From positions 434,001-498,000 of the forward strand of contig NZ_QIRF01000002.1 in assembly GCF_003332825.1 (NCBI RefSeq): 64,000 nucleotides of DNA, in the 5' to 3' direction. The notes below the pieces were generated by a model. That model was not told where the DNA came from, did no database searches, and was given only the letters and a program-made list of their open reading frames with translations. The position numbers and the translations under genes were made by a program. Each line of letters starts with the position of its first letter. Positions within the stretch are counted from its first letter, which is position 1. This document shows positions 35,360 to 44,476 of the stretch, in pieces. Origin of the DNA: Dyella sp. C9. Its GTDB lineage: Bacteria > Pseudomonadota > Gammaproteobacteria > Xanthomonadales > Rhodanobacteraceae.

Positions 35360-35525
35360 CAGGAGCGCACCCTGTGCGCGACCGGATCGGGGCGGGGGCG
35401 CCAAGTGCGACGACCTGGGGCCAGCCTGCAGGCTGCGACGGAGCTGGGGCTTGCGCCCTCGTTATTCGGCCCTCGTCCTCTGGCATTGCGCTGCGTAGGC
35501 TTTCGCGCACAGGGTGCGCTCCTAC
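35360..35525. repeat. REP-like repeat, copy 4 (two arms, 120-bp spacer)
   Basis: AGGAGCGCACCCTGTGCGCGAC at 35361 and TTCGCGCACAGGGTGCGCTCCTAC ending at 35525. It separates the convergent GYF-like membrane protein and the histidine kinase genes. The spacer shows no gene. Confidence 0.8.
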
Positions 35526-35538
35526 AAGGGGGGTGACC

Positions 35539-37551
35539 CTACAGGCGCTGGCGCGGCATGCCGTGCAGTTGCAGGGTAAAGGCCACGCCGCTGCCGTCTT
35601 CCAGATTGCGTGCCGTGGCGATGCCGTCGTGGCGCTCGGCCACCAGGCGCACGACGTAGAGGCCCAGCCCAAGATGCGGCGCATCACCCGGCGTGGCCTT
35701 GTCGCGCAGGCTCACCAGCGAATCGAACAGGCGCCCCTGCATCGCCGCGGGTAGCGGCGGCCCCTGGTTGGCCAGCTCGATTTCCGCGCCTTGCGGCAGG
35801 CTGCGCAGGGTCAGGCGCAACCAGCCGCCTTCGGGGGTGAACGACAGCGCGTTGTCGAACAACTTGTCGAGCGCCTGCGCGATCAGCTCGGGCGCGCAGT
35901 GCATGATCATCGGCGCATCGGGCAACACCGTCTCCAGTCGCCGCGTGCCGGCCAGCGGGCGATAGGCATCGCTGCAACCGCGCACCACGGCCACCAGGTC
36001 CACGTCTTCCGGCTCGGCGGCGGCGATCGCGCGCTCCATCCGGCTGGCTTCGCTCATCGCGCGCACCAGTTGGCCAAGGCGCGCCACGCCGTCGCGCGCG
36101 CGCAGCAGGTAGGGTTGCGCGTCCGGTGGCATGGCGTGCTCGGCCTGCAGCGCATGCTCGAGGTTGTCCAGCGACGACTTCACGATCGCCAGCGGCGTGT
36201 TGAGCTCGTGCGACAGCTTGGACGCCAGCGTGCGCAGGTAATCGGTATAGCCACCCACCACCTCGAACAGGCGCTCGAAGCTGCGCGCCAGGTCGCCGAT
36301 CTCGTCCTCGGCGCCGGTCATGGGGAATGGGCCGTCCAGACGTCCATCGTTCAACTGCGCGCGCTCGGCCGCATCGCGCAGCCGGCCCAGGCGGATGCTC
36401 AGCCGCGTGGCGAAGATCAGCAGGATGGCACCCGCCACCAGCAGCACGCCGAAGCTGGTCAGCAGCAGGCCGAGCAACGCGCGGTTGGCCAGCAAGGGCA
36501 CGGCACGGCTGGCCTGCTCGAGCAACAGTACGCCGCGTACCTGCCCGTCGCGCTCCACCGGCACGGCCGCCGCCAGCACCACGCTGCCGCGTGCCTCGCC
36601 CTGGCGCCACAGGGTGGCCGGATGGCCTCCGCTGGCCTCGCGCACCTCGCCGGCATCCAGGCGCGGCACGTCCTGCATCCACGGTTCGGCGTCACCCACC
36701 TGGTCGGCCAGCAGCGAGTGATACACCAGCGCGGCGAACCAGCCCGGCTGGTCACCCGGCGTGGCCGCCGGCGCGGCGAGATGGCCGGTCTGCGCCAGCA
36801 GCCAACCCTGCGGCGCCAGTACGCGGGCCTGCACGCCGTCCAGCGCCAGCTGGGCGAGCTCCCGCGACAGTTCGGGCGAATACGCCACCAGCGGCCGCCG
36901 CTCCACCGCCTGGGGATCGCCCCCGGTCGCCGGGTCATAGATGGCCACGCCCAGCGAATCGAGCTTCAGGTTGCGCGGCACGCGCAGCTCGACGTGGTAG
37001 CTGCTGCCGTCTTCCTGCCACTGCGCGGTGATCAGCGTGGGCAGGCCATCGGCCGGCGGATCGAGCGGACGCGCGGTGAGCAGCCCCGGCGCCGCGCTGG
37101 CCAGCAGGTAGCGGCGTGACTGCTCACCCTTGCCCAGGCTGAGCACCAGATGATCCGCCGACAAGGCGTTGGGATCACCCGCATCGGCACGCGTGCGCTG
37201 GGCGCTGCGCACGTCGACGTAGAGGTACAGCCAGTCGGCATCCTCGGCCAGCAGCAGCTTGCCGCGGCGATCCAGCGGCTGGCTCCACGGCGTCATCGGC
37301 GCCCAGTCGTCGCCATAGCCGTCGACCGTGATGGGGTTGCTCGCCTGCTGCACGTACCACACCGGCCCCGCCGGAGGCAGCGGCGCATCCGTCACCACCA
37401 GGCTGCGCGCCATCGCACGCGCCGAAGCGGTGAGCGCCTGCGCCTGCCCTTCGCGCAGCAGCGTTTCCATCTGCCGCACGTACAGCCAGCCCGCCACCGG
37501 CAAGGCCAGCGTGCACAGGGCGACAAGCAGTAGTTTTCGGCGCAAGGTCAT
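35539..37551 (-). CDS. Sensor histidine kinase, PdsS-like (dedicated sortase system type)
   Basis: A 670-residue membrane kinase. TM1 at residues ~5-23; a periplasmic region that starts with a CBM9-like fold (NPITVDGYGDDWA near residue 75 through 192); TM2 at ~358-382; HAMP; then the HisKA box KLSHELNTPLAIVKSSLDNLE with phospho-acceptor His448; then an ATPase domain (LFDNALSF, HLGLGLYVVRL). The layout matches my memory of the proteobacterial dedicated sortase system kinase (TIGR03785). An ATG at 37551 is preferred over an upstream GTG at 37590. The gene reads in the same direction as the partner regulator. Confidence 0.8.
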   Translation of the reverse strand: MTLRRKLLLVALCTLALPVAGWLYVRQMETLLREGQAQALTASARAMARSLVVTDAPLPPAGPVWYVQQASNPITVDGYGDDWAPMTPWSQPLDRRGKLLLAEDADWLYLYVDVRSAQRTRADAGDPNALSADHLVLSLGKGEQSRRYLLASAAPGLLTARPLDPPADGLPTLITAQWQEDGSSYHVELRVPRNLKLDSLGVAIYDPATGGDPQAVERRPLVAYSPELSRELAQLALDGVQARVLAPQGWLLAQTGHLAAPAATPGDQPGWFAALVYHSLLADQVGDAEPWMQDVPRLDAGEVREASGGHPATLWRQGEARGSVVLAAAVPVERDGQVRGVLLLEQASRAVPLLANRALLGLLLTSFGVLLVAGAILLIFATRLSIRLGRLRDAAERAQLNDGRLDGPFPMTGAEDEIGDLARSFERLFEVVGGYTDYLRTLASKLSHELNTPLAIVKSSLDNLEHALQAEHAMPPDAQPYLLRARDGVARLGQLVRAMSEASRMERAIAAAEPEDVDLVAVVRGCSDAYRPLAGTRRLETVLPDAPMIMHCAPELIAQALDKLFDNALSFTPEGGWLRLTLRSLPQGAEIELANQGPPLPAAMQGRLFDSLVSLRDKATPGDAPHLGLGLYVVRLVAERHDGIATARNLEDGSGVAFTLQLHGMPRQRL

Positions 37552-37622
37552 GGAACGAACGATATCGGGCGAACGTGAGAAAGTCGTCACCCCGGGAGCG
37601 ATGACACCCAGGGCCAGGGCGG

Positions 37623-38228
37623 TCAGCCACCGCGCGCCTTTTCCTTGCCAGCCGAGGCCTTGGTTTCATCGTGGTACTTCATGTACTTCGACTGCTCGAC
37701 TACGCGCCGGAACATCGCCAACAGATCTGCCTTCTGTGCGTCGTCGTGAGGCAACGTCATCGACCAACTCAACCGGATACCGGTGGCAAGGCCCGGATCA
37801 CAAAAGGCCACGACATCATCCTTGTGGTCCGTCCCTTCATAGAGCAAGCCACGACATGGCATCAGCTTGTTGTCGACTGCAAACACGCTTGCCTTGGCTG
37901 CAGGATCACGAGCGAGATACTGGTGACGATCGTCCTGAATCTCGGCCTCGAGCGAAGACAGCTTGGACGGCCAGACGTTGAGCACAACCACGCGGTCGGG
38001 CTCACCGGTCCACTCACCCTTGTACATCACGAGATTCACGCCGATGGCCTTGGCATACATGCAGCAGTCGGCCGTCCACCCATCAGGGAGATCGGAAAGT
38101 ATGGCCCAGCCGGGTACATCGCGATCTGCCTTGCCGTAGGCAACCACTCCACGCCCCTTGTCATCCTGCGCAGCGTGCGCGCCAAGAGCGACAAACAAGA
38201 GGACGGCCAAACACAGCAAACGCTTCAT
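37623..38228 (-). CDS. Secreted hypothetical protein encoded between PdsR-like regulator and kinase
   Basis: A 201-residue protein with a clear signal peptide (MKRLLCLAVLLFVALGAHAAQ). The mature part has Cys residues (DCCMYAKA, MPCRGLL, AFCDPGLA) that could form disulfides and a lysine-rich tail. It resembles no family I can name. It overlaps the regulator stop by one base (TGATG), so it is co-transcribed, and the kinase gene starts 71 bp later. A role as sensor ligand or accessory protein is possible but unproven. Confidence 0.75.
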   Translation of the reverse strand: MKRLLCLAVLLFVALGAHAAQDDKGRGVVAYGKADRDVPGWAILSDLPDGWTADCCMYAKAIGVNLVMYKGEWTGEPDRVVVLNVWPSKLSSLEAEIQDDRHQYLARDPAAKASVFAVDNKLMPCRGLLYEGTDHKDDVVAFCDPGLATGIRLSWSMTLPHDDAQKADLLAMFRRVVEQSKYMKYHDETKASAGKEKARGG

Positions 38229-38917
38229 CACGGCTTCCATCGATAACCCACGCCGTGCACCGTCTCGATCGCATCGAACTCGGGCGCCACGGCGATGAAC
38301 TTCTTGCGGATGCGCTTGATGTGCGAAGTGATGGTGGCGTCGTCCACCACCAGCTCGGCCTCGCGCATCAGCTGGTCGCGGTTCTTCACGTGGCCGGGGA
38401 AACGCACCAGCGTATGCACCATCCAGAACTCGGTGACGGTAAGCGGGATCTCCTCGCCGTCCCAGGTGATGCGCATGCGTTCGGATTCGAGCTTGAGCGG
38501 GCCGTGCTCGATCACCGTCTCGCTCGAGGTGGGCACCTTCAGCGACTCGATGCGGCGGAACAGCGCCGCGATGCGCGCCGCCAGCTGGTGCAGGCTGGTG
38601 TCCTTGCTGAGGTAATCGTCCGCGCCCAGGCGCAGACCGGAGATCACGTCGAAATCGGAATCGCGCGCGGTCAGGAAAATGATCGGCAGCGTGGCCGACT
38701 TGGCACGCAGCTCACGGCACAGGTCGAAGCCGCCCTCGGGCTCGTCGCCCAGGCCGATGTCGATGATGACCAGCTCCGGCAGGCGCATCGCAAAGGCGCT
38801 GGACGCCTCCTGCCGCGAGCCGTAGCCGCGCGTCTCGTAGCCGAAACGGGTCAGCGCCTCGACGTAATTGGCGCGGATCAGCGGCTCGTCCTCGACGATG
38901 GCAATGCTGCGGCCCAT
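38228..38917 (-). CDS. Response regulator, PdsR-like (dedicated sortase system type)
   Basis: A 229-residue OmpR-class regulator. Receiver domain: acidic pair near residues 10-11, phospho-acceptor Asp53 in IIDIGLGDEPEGGFDLC, Thr/Ser in FLTARDSDFD, Lys in DYLSKD. C-terminal winged helix: LTVTEFWMVHTLVRFPGHVKNRDQLM and TSHIKRIRKKF. The GLGDEPEGGF and LTARDSDFD blocks match what I recall for TIGR03787, the dedicated sortase system regulator. It precedes a secreted protein gene and the kinase gene. Confidence 0.83.
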   Translation of the reverse strand: MGRSIAIVEDEPLIRANYVEALTRFGYETRGYGSRQEASSAFAMRLPELVIIDIGLGDEPEGGFDLCRELRAKSATLPIIFLTARDSDFDVISGLRLGADDYLSKDTSLHQLAARIAALFRRIESLKVPTSSETVIEHGPLKLESERMRITWDGEEIPLTVTEFWMVHTLVRFPGHVKNRDQLMREAELVVDDATITSHIKRIRKKFIAVAPEFDAIETVHGVGYRWKP

Positions 38918-39030
38918 GGTTCACTCCGGATTGGCAATGGCGCGCAGCGTGCAGCGTGCGTCCCTGGCGCGCAAGCCGTTGGCGCACGATGCCCGCGTTT
39001 CGCCATTTACGGCCGGCGCCACGCCACAGC

Positions 39031-39816
39031 TCAGGGCTTGCCCACCGGGACCTTGCCCAGCTCGCCCACGGTCACGTGGCCAGTCCAGCCCTGGAACAGG
39101 TCGGCCGCCCGCTCGTCCACGCGGCGGGCCACGAACCAGACCGGCTCGCGGGACTGGCAGATGGTGCCGTCCGGGTCCTCCTTGACCATGGTGGGTGGGC
39201 GCACCGAGTTCAGGCCGTCGATGCATAGCTGCACGTCGTAAGCCTCGCCCCACATGATCTTCTCGCGCTCTCGGCGGTAGCGGCGCTCGGCGCGTACGGC
39301 GGCGAAATCGTCACCGTATTTGGGCAGCATCTGCTGATAGAGCGCGTCGGCGCGGGCCTTTTCCTCGGCGCTGGCCTGGTCCATCGCCGACTTGAGCAGG
39401 CCCACGTAGACCACGTCCTTGCGCTCGGCCGACAGCGCCAGCCAGGCCAGGCCAAGCGGCCGGTCGCGTGGCGCGATGTCCCCCTTGAAGTAACCGATGC
39501 CCAGCAGAAACTGGGCCTGCTTGCTGCCCCACGCCGCGGCGTCCTGCAGGGCGACCCGGCTCTTGGCAAGGTTGCCCTTGGCCAGCTCGCGCCGGCCTAC
39601 GCAGTAGTAATAACTGCCCGGCAGGAAACGCTCGATGCCCCACGAACAATAGCTCTGGCCAACTTCGTCCAGCGTGCGGTCCACCGTGAATACCGGGGCG
39701 CCCGTGGCCGGTGGCGTGCTGCTGGCCTGTGGCGGGTAGGCGGCATGGGCAGTGCCAGCGCTGGCGCCCATGGTCATGGCCAACAGCAGGCAGGTGGAAG
39801 CCTTACGAGTCATCAC
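39031..39816 (-). CDS. Exported Sel1-repeat-like protein
   Basis: A 261-residue protein with a signal peptide (residues 1-25, ending TAHA). Residues ~75-140 contain Sel1-like helical repeats (AKSRVALQDAAAWGSKQAQFLLGIGYFKGD and RPLGLAWLALSAERKDVVYVGLLKSAM). The C-terminus has WGEAYDVQLCIDGL. Sel1/TPR-like exported proteins act as binding scaffolds; no partner is known. It could start at the second Met (39813). Confidence 0.78.
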   Translation of the reverse strand: MMTRKASTCLLLAMTMGASAGTAHAAYPPQASSTPPATGAPVFTVDRTLDEVGQSYCSWGIERFLPGSYYYCVGRRELAKGNLAKSRVALQDAAAWGSKQAQFLLGIGYFKGDIAPRDRPLGLAWLALSAERKDVVYVGLLKSAMDQASAEEKARADALYQQMLPKYGDDFAAVRAERRYRREREKIMWGEAYDVQLCIDGLNSVRPPTMVKEDPDGTICQSREPVWFVARRVDERAADLFQGWTGHVTVGELGKVPVGKP

Positions 39817-39976
39817 GAACCTCCCTTTCGCGAAACCGGCCCCACTTTACCGCAATTTTTTACGACGCACGCCATTGTCAGGCCGATGGCCGATCTTGCC
39901 CGCATCCTGCCATTTTCGGGGCCCGGGCCATGCCCACCCCGCTGGCCGAATGGAGGCGTATCCACAGGAGTTTCCC

Positions 39977-40096
39977 ATGCGTCCCACCGGCCAGCCCCCC
40001 GTCGATCCCAATGCCGAGCTGCGCGGCTTCGAGCCGCTGCGCGTGGTGCTGGCGCTGGGCGCGCTGCTGCTGGGCCTGGTCATGAGCCTGCACTGA
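39977..40096 (+). CDS. 39-residue single-helix membrane protein
   Basis: A small gene with a good ribosome site (AGGAG at 39966-39970, six bases before the ATG). The product has a short polar start (RPTGQPPVDPNAELRGFEPL) and one hydrophobic helix (RVVLALGALLLGLVMSL). It is divergent from the Sel1-like gene. The function is unknown. The clear ribosome site and compact hydrophobic helix argue that it is real. Confidence 0.6.
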   Translation: MRPTGQPPVDPNAELRGFEPLRVVLALGALLLGLVMSLH

Positions 40097-40273
40097 GCAG
40101 GCCCGGACCGGCACGGCGTCCGCGCGGAACCTTCCTTTTCCTGCCACCTGCCGTGGAAGGCATGGAGGCGGCCGGGGTGCAGGGAAGCGCCTCCGGCCGC
40201 CCTGGGGCCAAGGGACCCGGCCCAACCGTCACGGTCGCAACTGCTTTCGTCCAACCCCCTGGCACGTTCCTCT

Positions 40274-40298
40274 CCCCGCCCCTGGCGGGGTTTTTTTT
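40274..40298 (+). terminator. Rho-independent terminator
   Basis: CCCCGCC, loop CCT, GGCGGGG followed by eight T. Confidence 0.85.
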
Positions 40299-40439
40299 CG
40301 CTGTCCGGGAGGCCTTGCGGCGATCGTTCACGCCACCGGGGAACCAAATGCCTGCGATCCGGTCCTAGGTTTCGGTGGCGCGGATTCTTGCCGTGGATTC
40401 GTGCCCATCATGTGGTCTCCTCACACGTCGTTCCGACGA

Positions 40440-40476
40440 AAATTATCCCGGCGCTCCCCGCGCCGGGATTTTCTTT
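40440..40476. terminator. Bidirectional terminator downstream of rpe
   Basis: ATCCCGGCG / CGCCGGGAT stem (40445-40469) followed on the plus strand by TTTCTTT and on the minus strand by AATTTTC. Confidence 0.75.
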
Positions 40477-40495
40477 GGGGGAGACGCCCGGTGCT

Positions 40496-41182
40496 TCAGG
40501 CGCGCACGGCGGCCAGCTGCTGGTGCATGGCCTCGATCACGGCCTTGTAGTCGGGCGCGTTGAAGATCGCCGAACCTGCCACGAACGTGTCCGCGCCCGC
40601 CGCGGAGATCTCGCCGATGTTGGCGGCGGTGACGCCACCGTCGATCTCAAGGCGGATCGGACGACCGCTCTCGTCGATGCGGCGACGCACCTCGCGCAGC
40701 TTGTCCAGTGCGGAGGGGATGAACTTCTGCCCGCCAAAGCCCGGGTTCACCGACATCAGCAGGATCAGGTCGAGCTTGTCCATCACGTAGTCGAGCCAGC
40801 TGAGCGGGGTGGCGGGGTTGAACACCAGGCCTGCCTTGCAGCCGGCGTCCTTGATCAGGCCGATGGTGCGGTCCACGTGCTCGCTGGCTTCCGGATGGAA
40901 GCTGATCACGCTGGCGCCGGCCTTGGCGAAGTCGGGCACGATGCGGTCCACCGGCTTGACCATCAGGTGTACGTCGATCGGCGCGGTGATGCCGTAGTCG
41001 CGCAACGCCTTGAGCACCATCGGCCCCATGGTCAGGTTGGGCACGTAGTGGTTGTCCATCACGTCGAAGTGCACCCAGTCCGCCCCGGCGGCCAGCGCCT
41101 TGGCGGTGTCCTCGCCCAGGCGGGCGAAGTCGGCGGAAAGGATGGACGGGGCGATGACGTTGGTCTGCTTGCTCATGCTCAT
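40496..41182 (-). CDS. rpe: Ribulose-phosphate 3-epimerase
   Basis: A 228-residue TIM-barrel enzyme interconverting ribulose-5-phosphate and xylulose-5-phosphate. Motifs: [33 protein letters not shown] with metal-ligand His and Asp, [13 protein letters not shown], and [12 protein letters not shown]. Length is typical. It works with rpiA in the pentose phosphate pathway. Three start codons lie close together (MSMSKQ); the first is used. Confidence 0.98.
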   Translation of the reverse strand: MSMSKQTNVIAPSILSADFARLGEDTAKALAAGADWVHFDVMDNHYVPNLTMGPMVLKALRDYGITAPIDVHLMVKPVDRIVPDFAKAGASVISFHPEASEHVDRTIGLIKDAGCKAGLVFNPATPLSWLDYVMDKLDLILLMSVNPGFGGQKFIPSALDKLREVRRRIDESGRPIRLEIDGGVTAANIGEISAAGADTFVAGSAIFNAPDYKAVIEAMHQQLAAVRA

Positions 41183-41189
41183 GATTCCT

Positions 41190-41255
41190 GTAGGAGCGCA
41201 CCCTGTGCGCGACCCGGCGTGCCGGGACCCTGCGGTCGCGCACAGGGTGCGCTAC
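41190..41255. repeat. REP-like repeat, copy 5 (paired arms)
   Basis: GTAGGAGCGCACCCTGTGCGCGAC and the complementary arm TCGCGCACAGGGTGCGCTAC surround a short GC-rich spacer. It sits between djlA and rpe (same strand). Confidence 0.85.
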
Positions 41256-41273
41256 GGCAGGTGGACGCCAAGT

Positions 41274-42083
41274 TTATTTGAAGCCGCGCTCGGCCTTGAT
41301 GCGTTCGTAGGCGGCATTGATCTCGCTGGCGCGCGCCTCGGCCTGCTTGCGCATGGCCTCGGGCAAGTCGCCCAGGCGGTCCGGGTGGTGCTCGGAGATC
41401 AGCTTGCGGTAGGCGCGCTTCACGGCGCGATCGTCCACGCTGCGCGAAATGCCCAGCACGGTGTACGGATCGGGGCCCTGCGTATTGCGCTGGGGCGGCA
41501 CGTAACCGCCGTTGCCGCCATGGTTGCCCTGGCCGCGGGTGTAACCGCTGGCGTTCCAGGCGTAGCCCTTCATCGCCATCAGCGCCATCAGCTCCATGTC
41601 GCTGACGCGCAGCGCAAAGGCGAGCTGGCGCAGGATGGCCATCTTCTCCGGCGGCGGGTTGCCCTCGGCCAGCACCGTCTCGATCACCACGTCCAGCACC
41701 GGGAAGGCATGGTCACGGCGCAGGCCCACCCAACGGCGCAGCTCTTCGATGGCCGGAGTGACGTTGAACTCGGGCTGCTTGCCGGCGTTGAACGCGATGA
41801 TGGCCTGCTTGCGCGGTTCCTGCTCCAGGCCCATGCGCTGCATCAGGCGCTCGGCCACGGCGATCTCGGCCTCGGACACGCGGCCATCGGACTTGGCCAC
41901 TGCACCCAGCAAGGCGAACAGCGGGCTGATGTAGCCGCCCGATTCGGGCGTGGCACGGCGGCGTTGCCCCTGGCGCAGGCTGTCGATGATGAAGCCGGTG
42001 ATGCCGCCCACCACGGCGCCGGGCAGGCCGTGGCCGAAGATCAATCCGAACAGGGCCAGCCAGAGTGTCCAGGTAAACGTCAT
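41274..42083 (-). CDS. djlA: Co-chaperone DjlA
   Basis: A 269-residue protein: an N-terminal membrane anchor ([34 protein letters not shown]), a TerB-like domain (~residues 55-165, [24 protein letters not shown]), a Gly/Asn-rich linker, and a C-terminal J domain ([33 protein letters not shown]) with the HPD motif. DjlA stimulates DnaK at the inner membrane. Its start overlaps the cytochrome c stop by four bases. Confidence 0.96.
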   Translation of the reverse strand: MTFTWTLWLALFGLIFGHGLPGAVVGGITGFIIDSLRQGQRRRATPESGGYISPLFALLGAVAKSDGRVSEAEIAVAERLMQRMGLEQEPRKQAIIAFNAGKQPEFNVTPAIEELRRWVGLRRDHAFPVLDVVIETVLAEGNPPPEKMAILRQLAFALRVSDMELMALMAMKGYAWNASGYTRGQGNHGGNGGYVPPQRNTQGPDPYTVLGISRSVDDRAVKRAYRKLISEHHPDRLGDLPEAMRKQAEARASEINAAYERIKAERGFK

Positions 42084-42442
42084 GGGTTGCCTTGGGGTTG
42101 CGGCGTCTGCGCGCTGTACCAGCGTGCCAGTTCGTCGAGGTCGGCGTCACTCACCGGGCCGATCGCCGCGCGCATCAGCGGCACGTTGCGGCGACCGTCG
42201 CGGTATTGCTTCAGCGCCTCGCGCAGGTAATCCAGCTTCTGCCCGGCCAGGTTGGGTGCACCGGGGATTTGCGCCATGCCAGTTTCGCCATGGCAGGCCG
42301 CGCACAGGCCCAGGCGGGCCGGCTTGGCCGGCGCGGCCGCGAAGGCAGGTGCGGCGAAGACCAGCACGCACGCCGCCACCCACCATGCACAAGGCGTAGC
42401 CACGCGGCGCGACAGGCGGGCAATGCGGGACGTGGGGGCCAT
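42080..42442 (-). CDS. Exported c-type cytochrome
   Basis: A 120-residue protein with a signal peptide ([14 protein letters not shown]) and one heme-binding motif CAACH followed by [17 protein letters not shown], with Met axial-ligand candidates near LMRAAI. This is the small class I cytochrome c553-like group. It is translationally coupled to djlA. The electron partner is unknown. Confidence 0.9.
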   Translation of the reverse strand: MAPTSRIARLSRRVATPCAWWVAACVLVFAAPAFAAAPAKPARLGLCAACHGETGMAQIPGAPNLAGQKLDYLREALKQYRDGRRNVPLMRAAIGPVSDADLDELARWYSAQTPQPQGNP

Positions 42443-42640
42443 CAGGCGGGTCCGGGCTCAAAAAGCGCCGATTCTAGCAGCCACAGGGACCGCCGCCGGG
42501 CGGCACGCGGCCACGTCTACACCTATGGCACAGCCGCCACCGGCTACACTATCGGGCTTGATTACCGGCCCGGCCCCGGGCCGTCATCCCCCGTCTTTCC
42601 GTCCTGGACCACCAGGCCGGCCATCCAGGAGCGAACGACC

Positions 42641-43537
42641 GTGCCCACCACCCTGCTGCAATCGAACCTGCCGGGCCTCGAGCTGATCCACCGCGGCAAG
42701 GTGCGCGACGTCTACGCGCTGCCCGAGAACCGCCTGCTGATCGTGGCCAGTGACCGCCTGTCGGCGTTTGACGTGGTGCTGCCGGACCCGATTCCCGGCA
42801 AGGGCGAGATGCTGACCCAGATCTCCAACTTCTGGTTCGGCAAGACCGCGCACCTGGTGCCCAACCACCTGTTGCACACGCCGCTGGCCGAGGTGCTGCC
42901 CGCCGGCACCGACCTGAAGCTGTATGAGAAGCGCGCCGTGGTCACCCGTCGCCTGAAGCCGGTGCCGGTCGAGGCGATCGCACGCGGCTACATCATCGGT
43001 TCGGGCTGGAAGGACTACCAGGCCACCGGCTCGCTGTGCGGCATCAAGCTGCCCGCCGGACTCAAGCAGGCGCAGCAGCTGCCGGAGCCGATCTTTACCC
43101 CGTCGACCAAGGCCGCCGTGGGCGACCACGACGAGAACGTGAGCTTCGACGCGGTGGTGGCCGCGGTCGGCGCCGACCTCGCCGAGCAGGTGCGCGAGGC
43201 CACGCTGGCCATCTACAAGTGGGCGGCGGCGTATGCGGCCGAGCGCGGCATCATCATCGCCGATACCAAGTTCGAATTCGGCACCGACGAGAACGGCAAG
43301 CTCTACGTGATGGACGAGATGCTCACGCCCGATTCCTCGCGCTTCTGGCCGGCCGACTCCTACCAGGTGGGCATCAGCCCGCCGAGCTATGACAAGCAGT
43401 TCGTGCGCGACTATCTGGAAACGCTGGACTGGAACAAGAAAGCGCCGGGCCCGCACGTACCGGCCGAAGTGATTGCCGCCACTTCGGCCAAGTACGCCGA
43501 AGCGCTGCACCGCCTCGCCGACATCACGCTGGACTGA
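42641..43537 (+). CDS. purC: Phosphoribosylaminoimidazole-succinocarboxamide synthase
   Basis: A 298-residue SAICAR synthetase (ATP-dependent purine pathway step). Motifs: [64 protein letters not shown], and [30 protein letters not shown]. The length is the long type common in xanthomonads and yeast. The start is a GTG at 42641 with AGGAG about nine bases upstream. The next gene begins four bases after the stop. Confidence 0.97.
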   Translation: MPTTLLQSNLPGLELIHRGKVRDVYALPENRLLIVASDRLSAFDVVLPDPIPGKGEMLTQISNFWFGKTAHLVPNHLLHTPLAEVLPAGTDLKLYEKRAVVTRRLKPVPVEAIARGYIIGSGWKDYQATGSLCGIKLPAGLKQAQQLPEPIFTPSTKAAVGDHDENVSFDAVVAAVGADLAEQVREATLAIYKWAAAYAAERGIIIADTKFEFGTDENGKLYVMDEMLTPDSSRFWPADSYQVGISPPSYDKQFVRDYLETLDWNKKAPGPHVPAEVIAATSAKYAEALHRLADITLD

Positions 43538-43541
43538 CCGC

Positions 43542-43874
43542 ATGAAAGCCTGGCTGTTGCTGGCCACCGCGATTGCGGCGGAAGTGGCGGCCACCAGCGC
43601 GCTGAAGGCCTCCGACGGCTTCAGCCGCTGGGTCCCCAGCCTCGTGGTGCTGGCGGGCTATGGCATAGCGTTCTACTGCCTCAGCCTGACCTTGCGCCAC
43701 ATCCCCATCGGCATCGCCTATGCGGTATGGTCGGGCGCAGGCACCGCGCTGATCGCCCTGATCGGCGTGGTGGCCTACCAGCAGAAACTCGACCTGCCCG
43801 GCATGCTGGGCATCGGGTTGATCGTCGCCGGCGTGCTGGTACTCAATCTCTTCTCCAGGAGCGGTGCGCACTGA
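43542..43874 (+). CDS. Small multidrug resistance (SMR) transporter
   Basis: A 110-residue protein with four helices and the conserved Glu in helix 1 (IAAEVAATSALKASDGF). YAVWSGAGTALIALIGVVAY is the SMR signature. The closest group is EmrE/QacE-like. It exports cationic drugs with protons; guanidinium export is possible for other SMR groups. It follows purC by four bases and overlaps the next gene by one base. Confidence 0.9.
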   Translation: MKAWLLLATAIAAEVAATSALKASDGFSRWVPSLVVLAGYGIAFYCLSLTLRHIPIGIAYAVWSGAGTALIALIGVVAYQQKLDLPGMLGIGLIVAGVLVLNLFSRSGAH

Positions 43875-44350
43875 TGCAGTCTTCCGATTCACCGCAAGGC
43901 ATGCGCCACTGGCTGGACAGCTACAGCGCCGACCACCAGAACCCCACCAACCGCCTGCTGCACTGGATCTGCGTACCGCTGATCGTGTGGTGCGTGATCG
44001 CGCTGCTGTGGGCGATCCCGGTGCCACCGATGATCGGCCGCCCCGGCTTCTGGGCCGTGGCCGCGCTGGTGCTGGCGTTCGCCTGGTACTGGAGGCAGTC
44101 GCACCGGCTGGCAGCGGCCCTGCTGGTCGCGCTGGCCCTGCTGTGCGTGCTGACCGAGTTCGCCTACCGCGAGCTGGGCCCGCAGAAGCTGGCGGTTACC
44201 GCCGTCGGCGTGTTCGTGGTGGCGTGGATCGGCCAGTTCATCGGCCACGCCTACGAGGGACGCCGGCCCAGCTTCCTCACCGACCTCGCCTACCTGCTGG
44301 TTGGCCCGGCCTGGCTGATGGACAAGCTGCTTCGACGCGTCGGCATCTAA
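43874..44350 (+). CDS. DUF962/Mpo1-like membrane protein
   Basis: A 158-residue protein beginning MRHWLDSYSADHQNPTNRLLHWICVPLIVW after a short leader, with four hydrophobic helices and the conserved LDSY, HQ and RLLHWICVP residues. It ends in GHAYEGRRPSFLTDLAYLLVGPAWLMDKLL. This is the DUF962 (YGL010w/Mpo1-like) family; the yeast member is a dioxygenase of fatty-acid alpha-oxidation. The bacterial role is untested. Its start overlaps the SMR gene stop by one base (TGATG). Confidence 0.88.
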   Translation: MQSSDSPQGMRHWLDSYSADHQNPTNRLLHWICVPLIVWCVIALLWAIPVPPMIGRPGFWAVAALVLAFAWYWRQSHRLAAALLVALALLCVLTEFAYRELGPQKLAVTAVGVFVVAWIGQFIGHAYEGRRPSFLTDLAYLLVGPAWLMDKLLRRVGI

Positions 44351-44368
44351 ATCACTCCTAATTCCACC

Positions 44369-44447
44369 GTCATTCCAGCGAAGGCTGGAGTCCAGGGCCG
44401 GTGTAGCCCTCGAAAGGACACTGGATTCCGGCTCTCGCCGGAATGAC
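44369..44447. repeat. Second REP-type palindromic pair
   Basis: GTCATTCCAGCGAAGGCTGGAGTCCA and, after a spacer, TGGATTCCGGCTCTCGCCGGAATGAC. Each arm has its own short hairpin and the two ends are complementary. This repeat type is common between genes of many proteobacteria. It differs from the family at 3712. Confidence 0.8.
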
Positions 44448-44476
44448 GACAAACAAAGGGCTTTCCTGGAATCGGC

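Larger units (their letters stand above)
40097..40495. other. Intergenic region with two terminators, candidate small RNAs
   Basis: No protein gene is supported in these 399 bases. Two strong terminator hairpins are present (40274-40298 and 40445-40469). The first lies 180 bp after the small membrane protein gene, the second just after the rpe stop on the opposite strand. The spacing would allow small non-coding transcripts on the plus strand, but no promoter was firmly identified. Confidence 0.45.
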
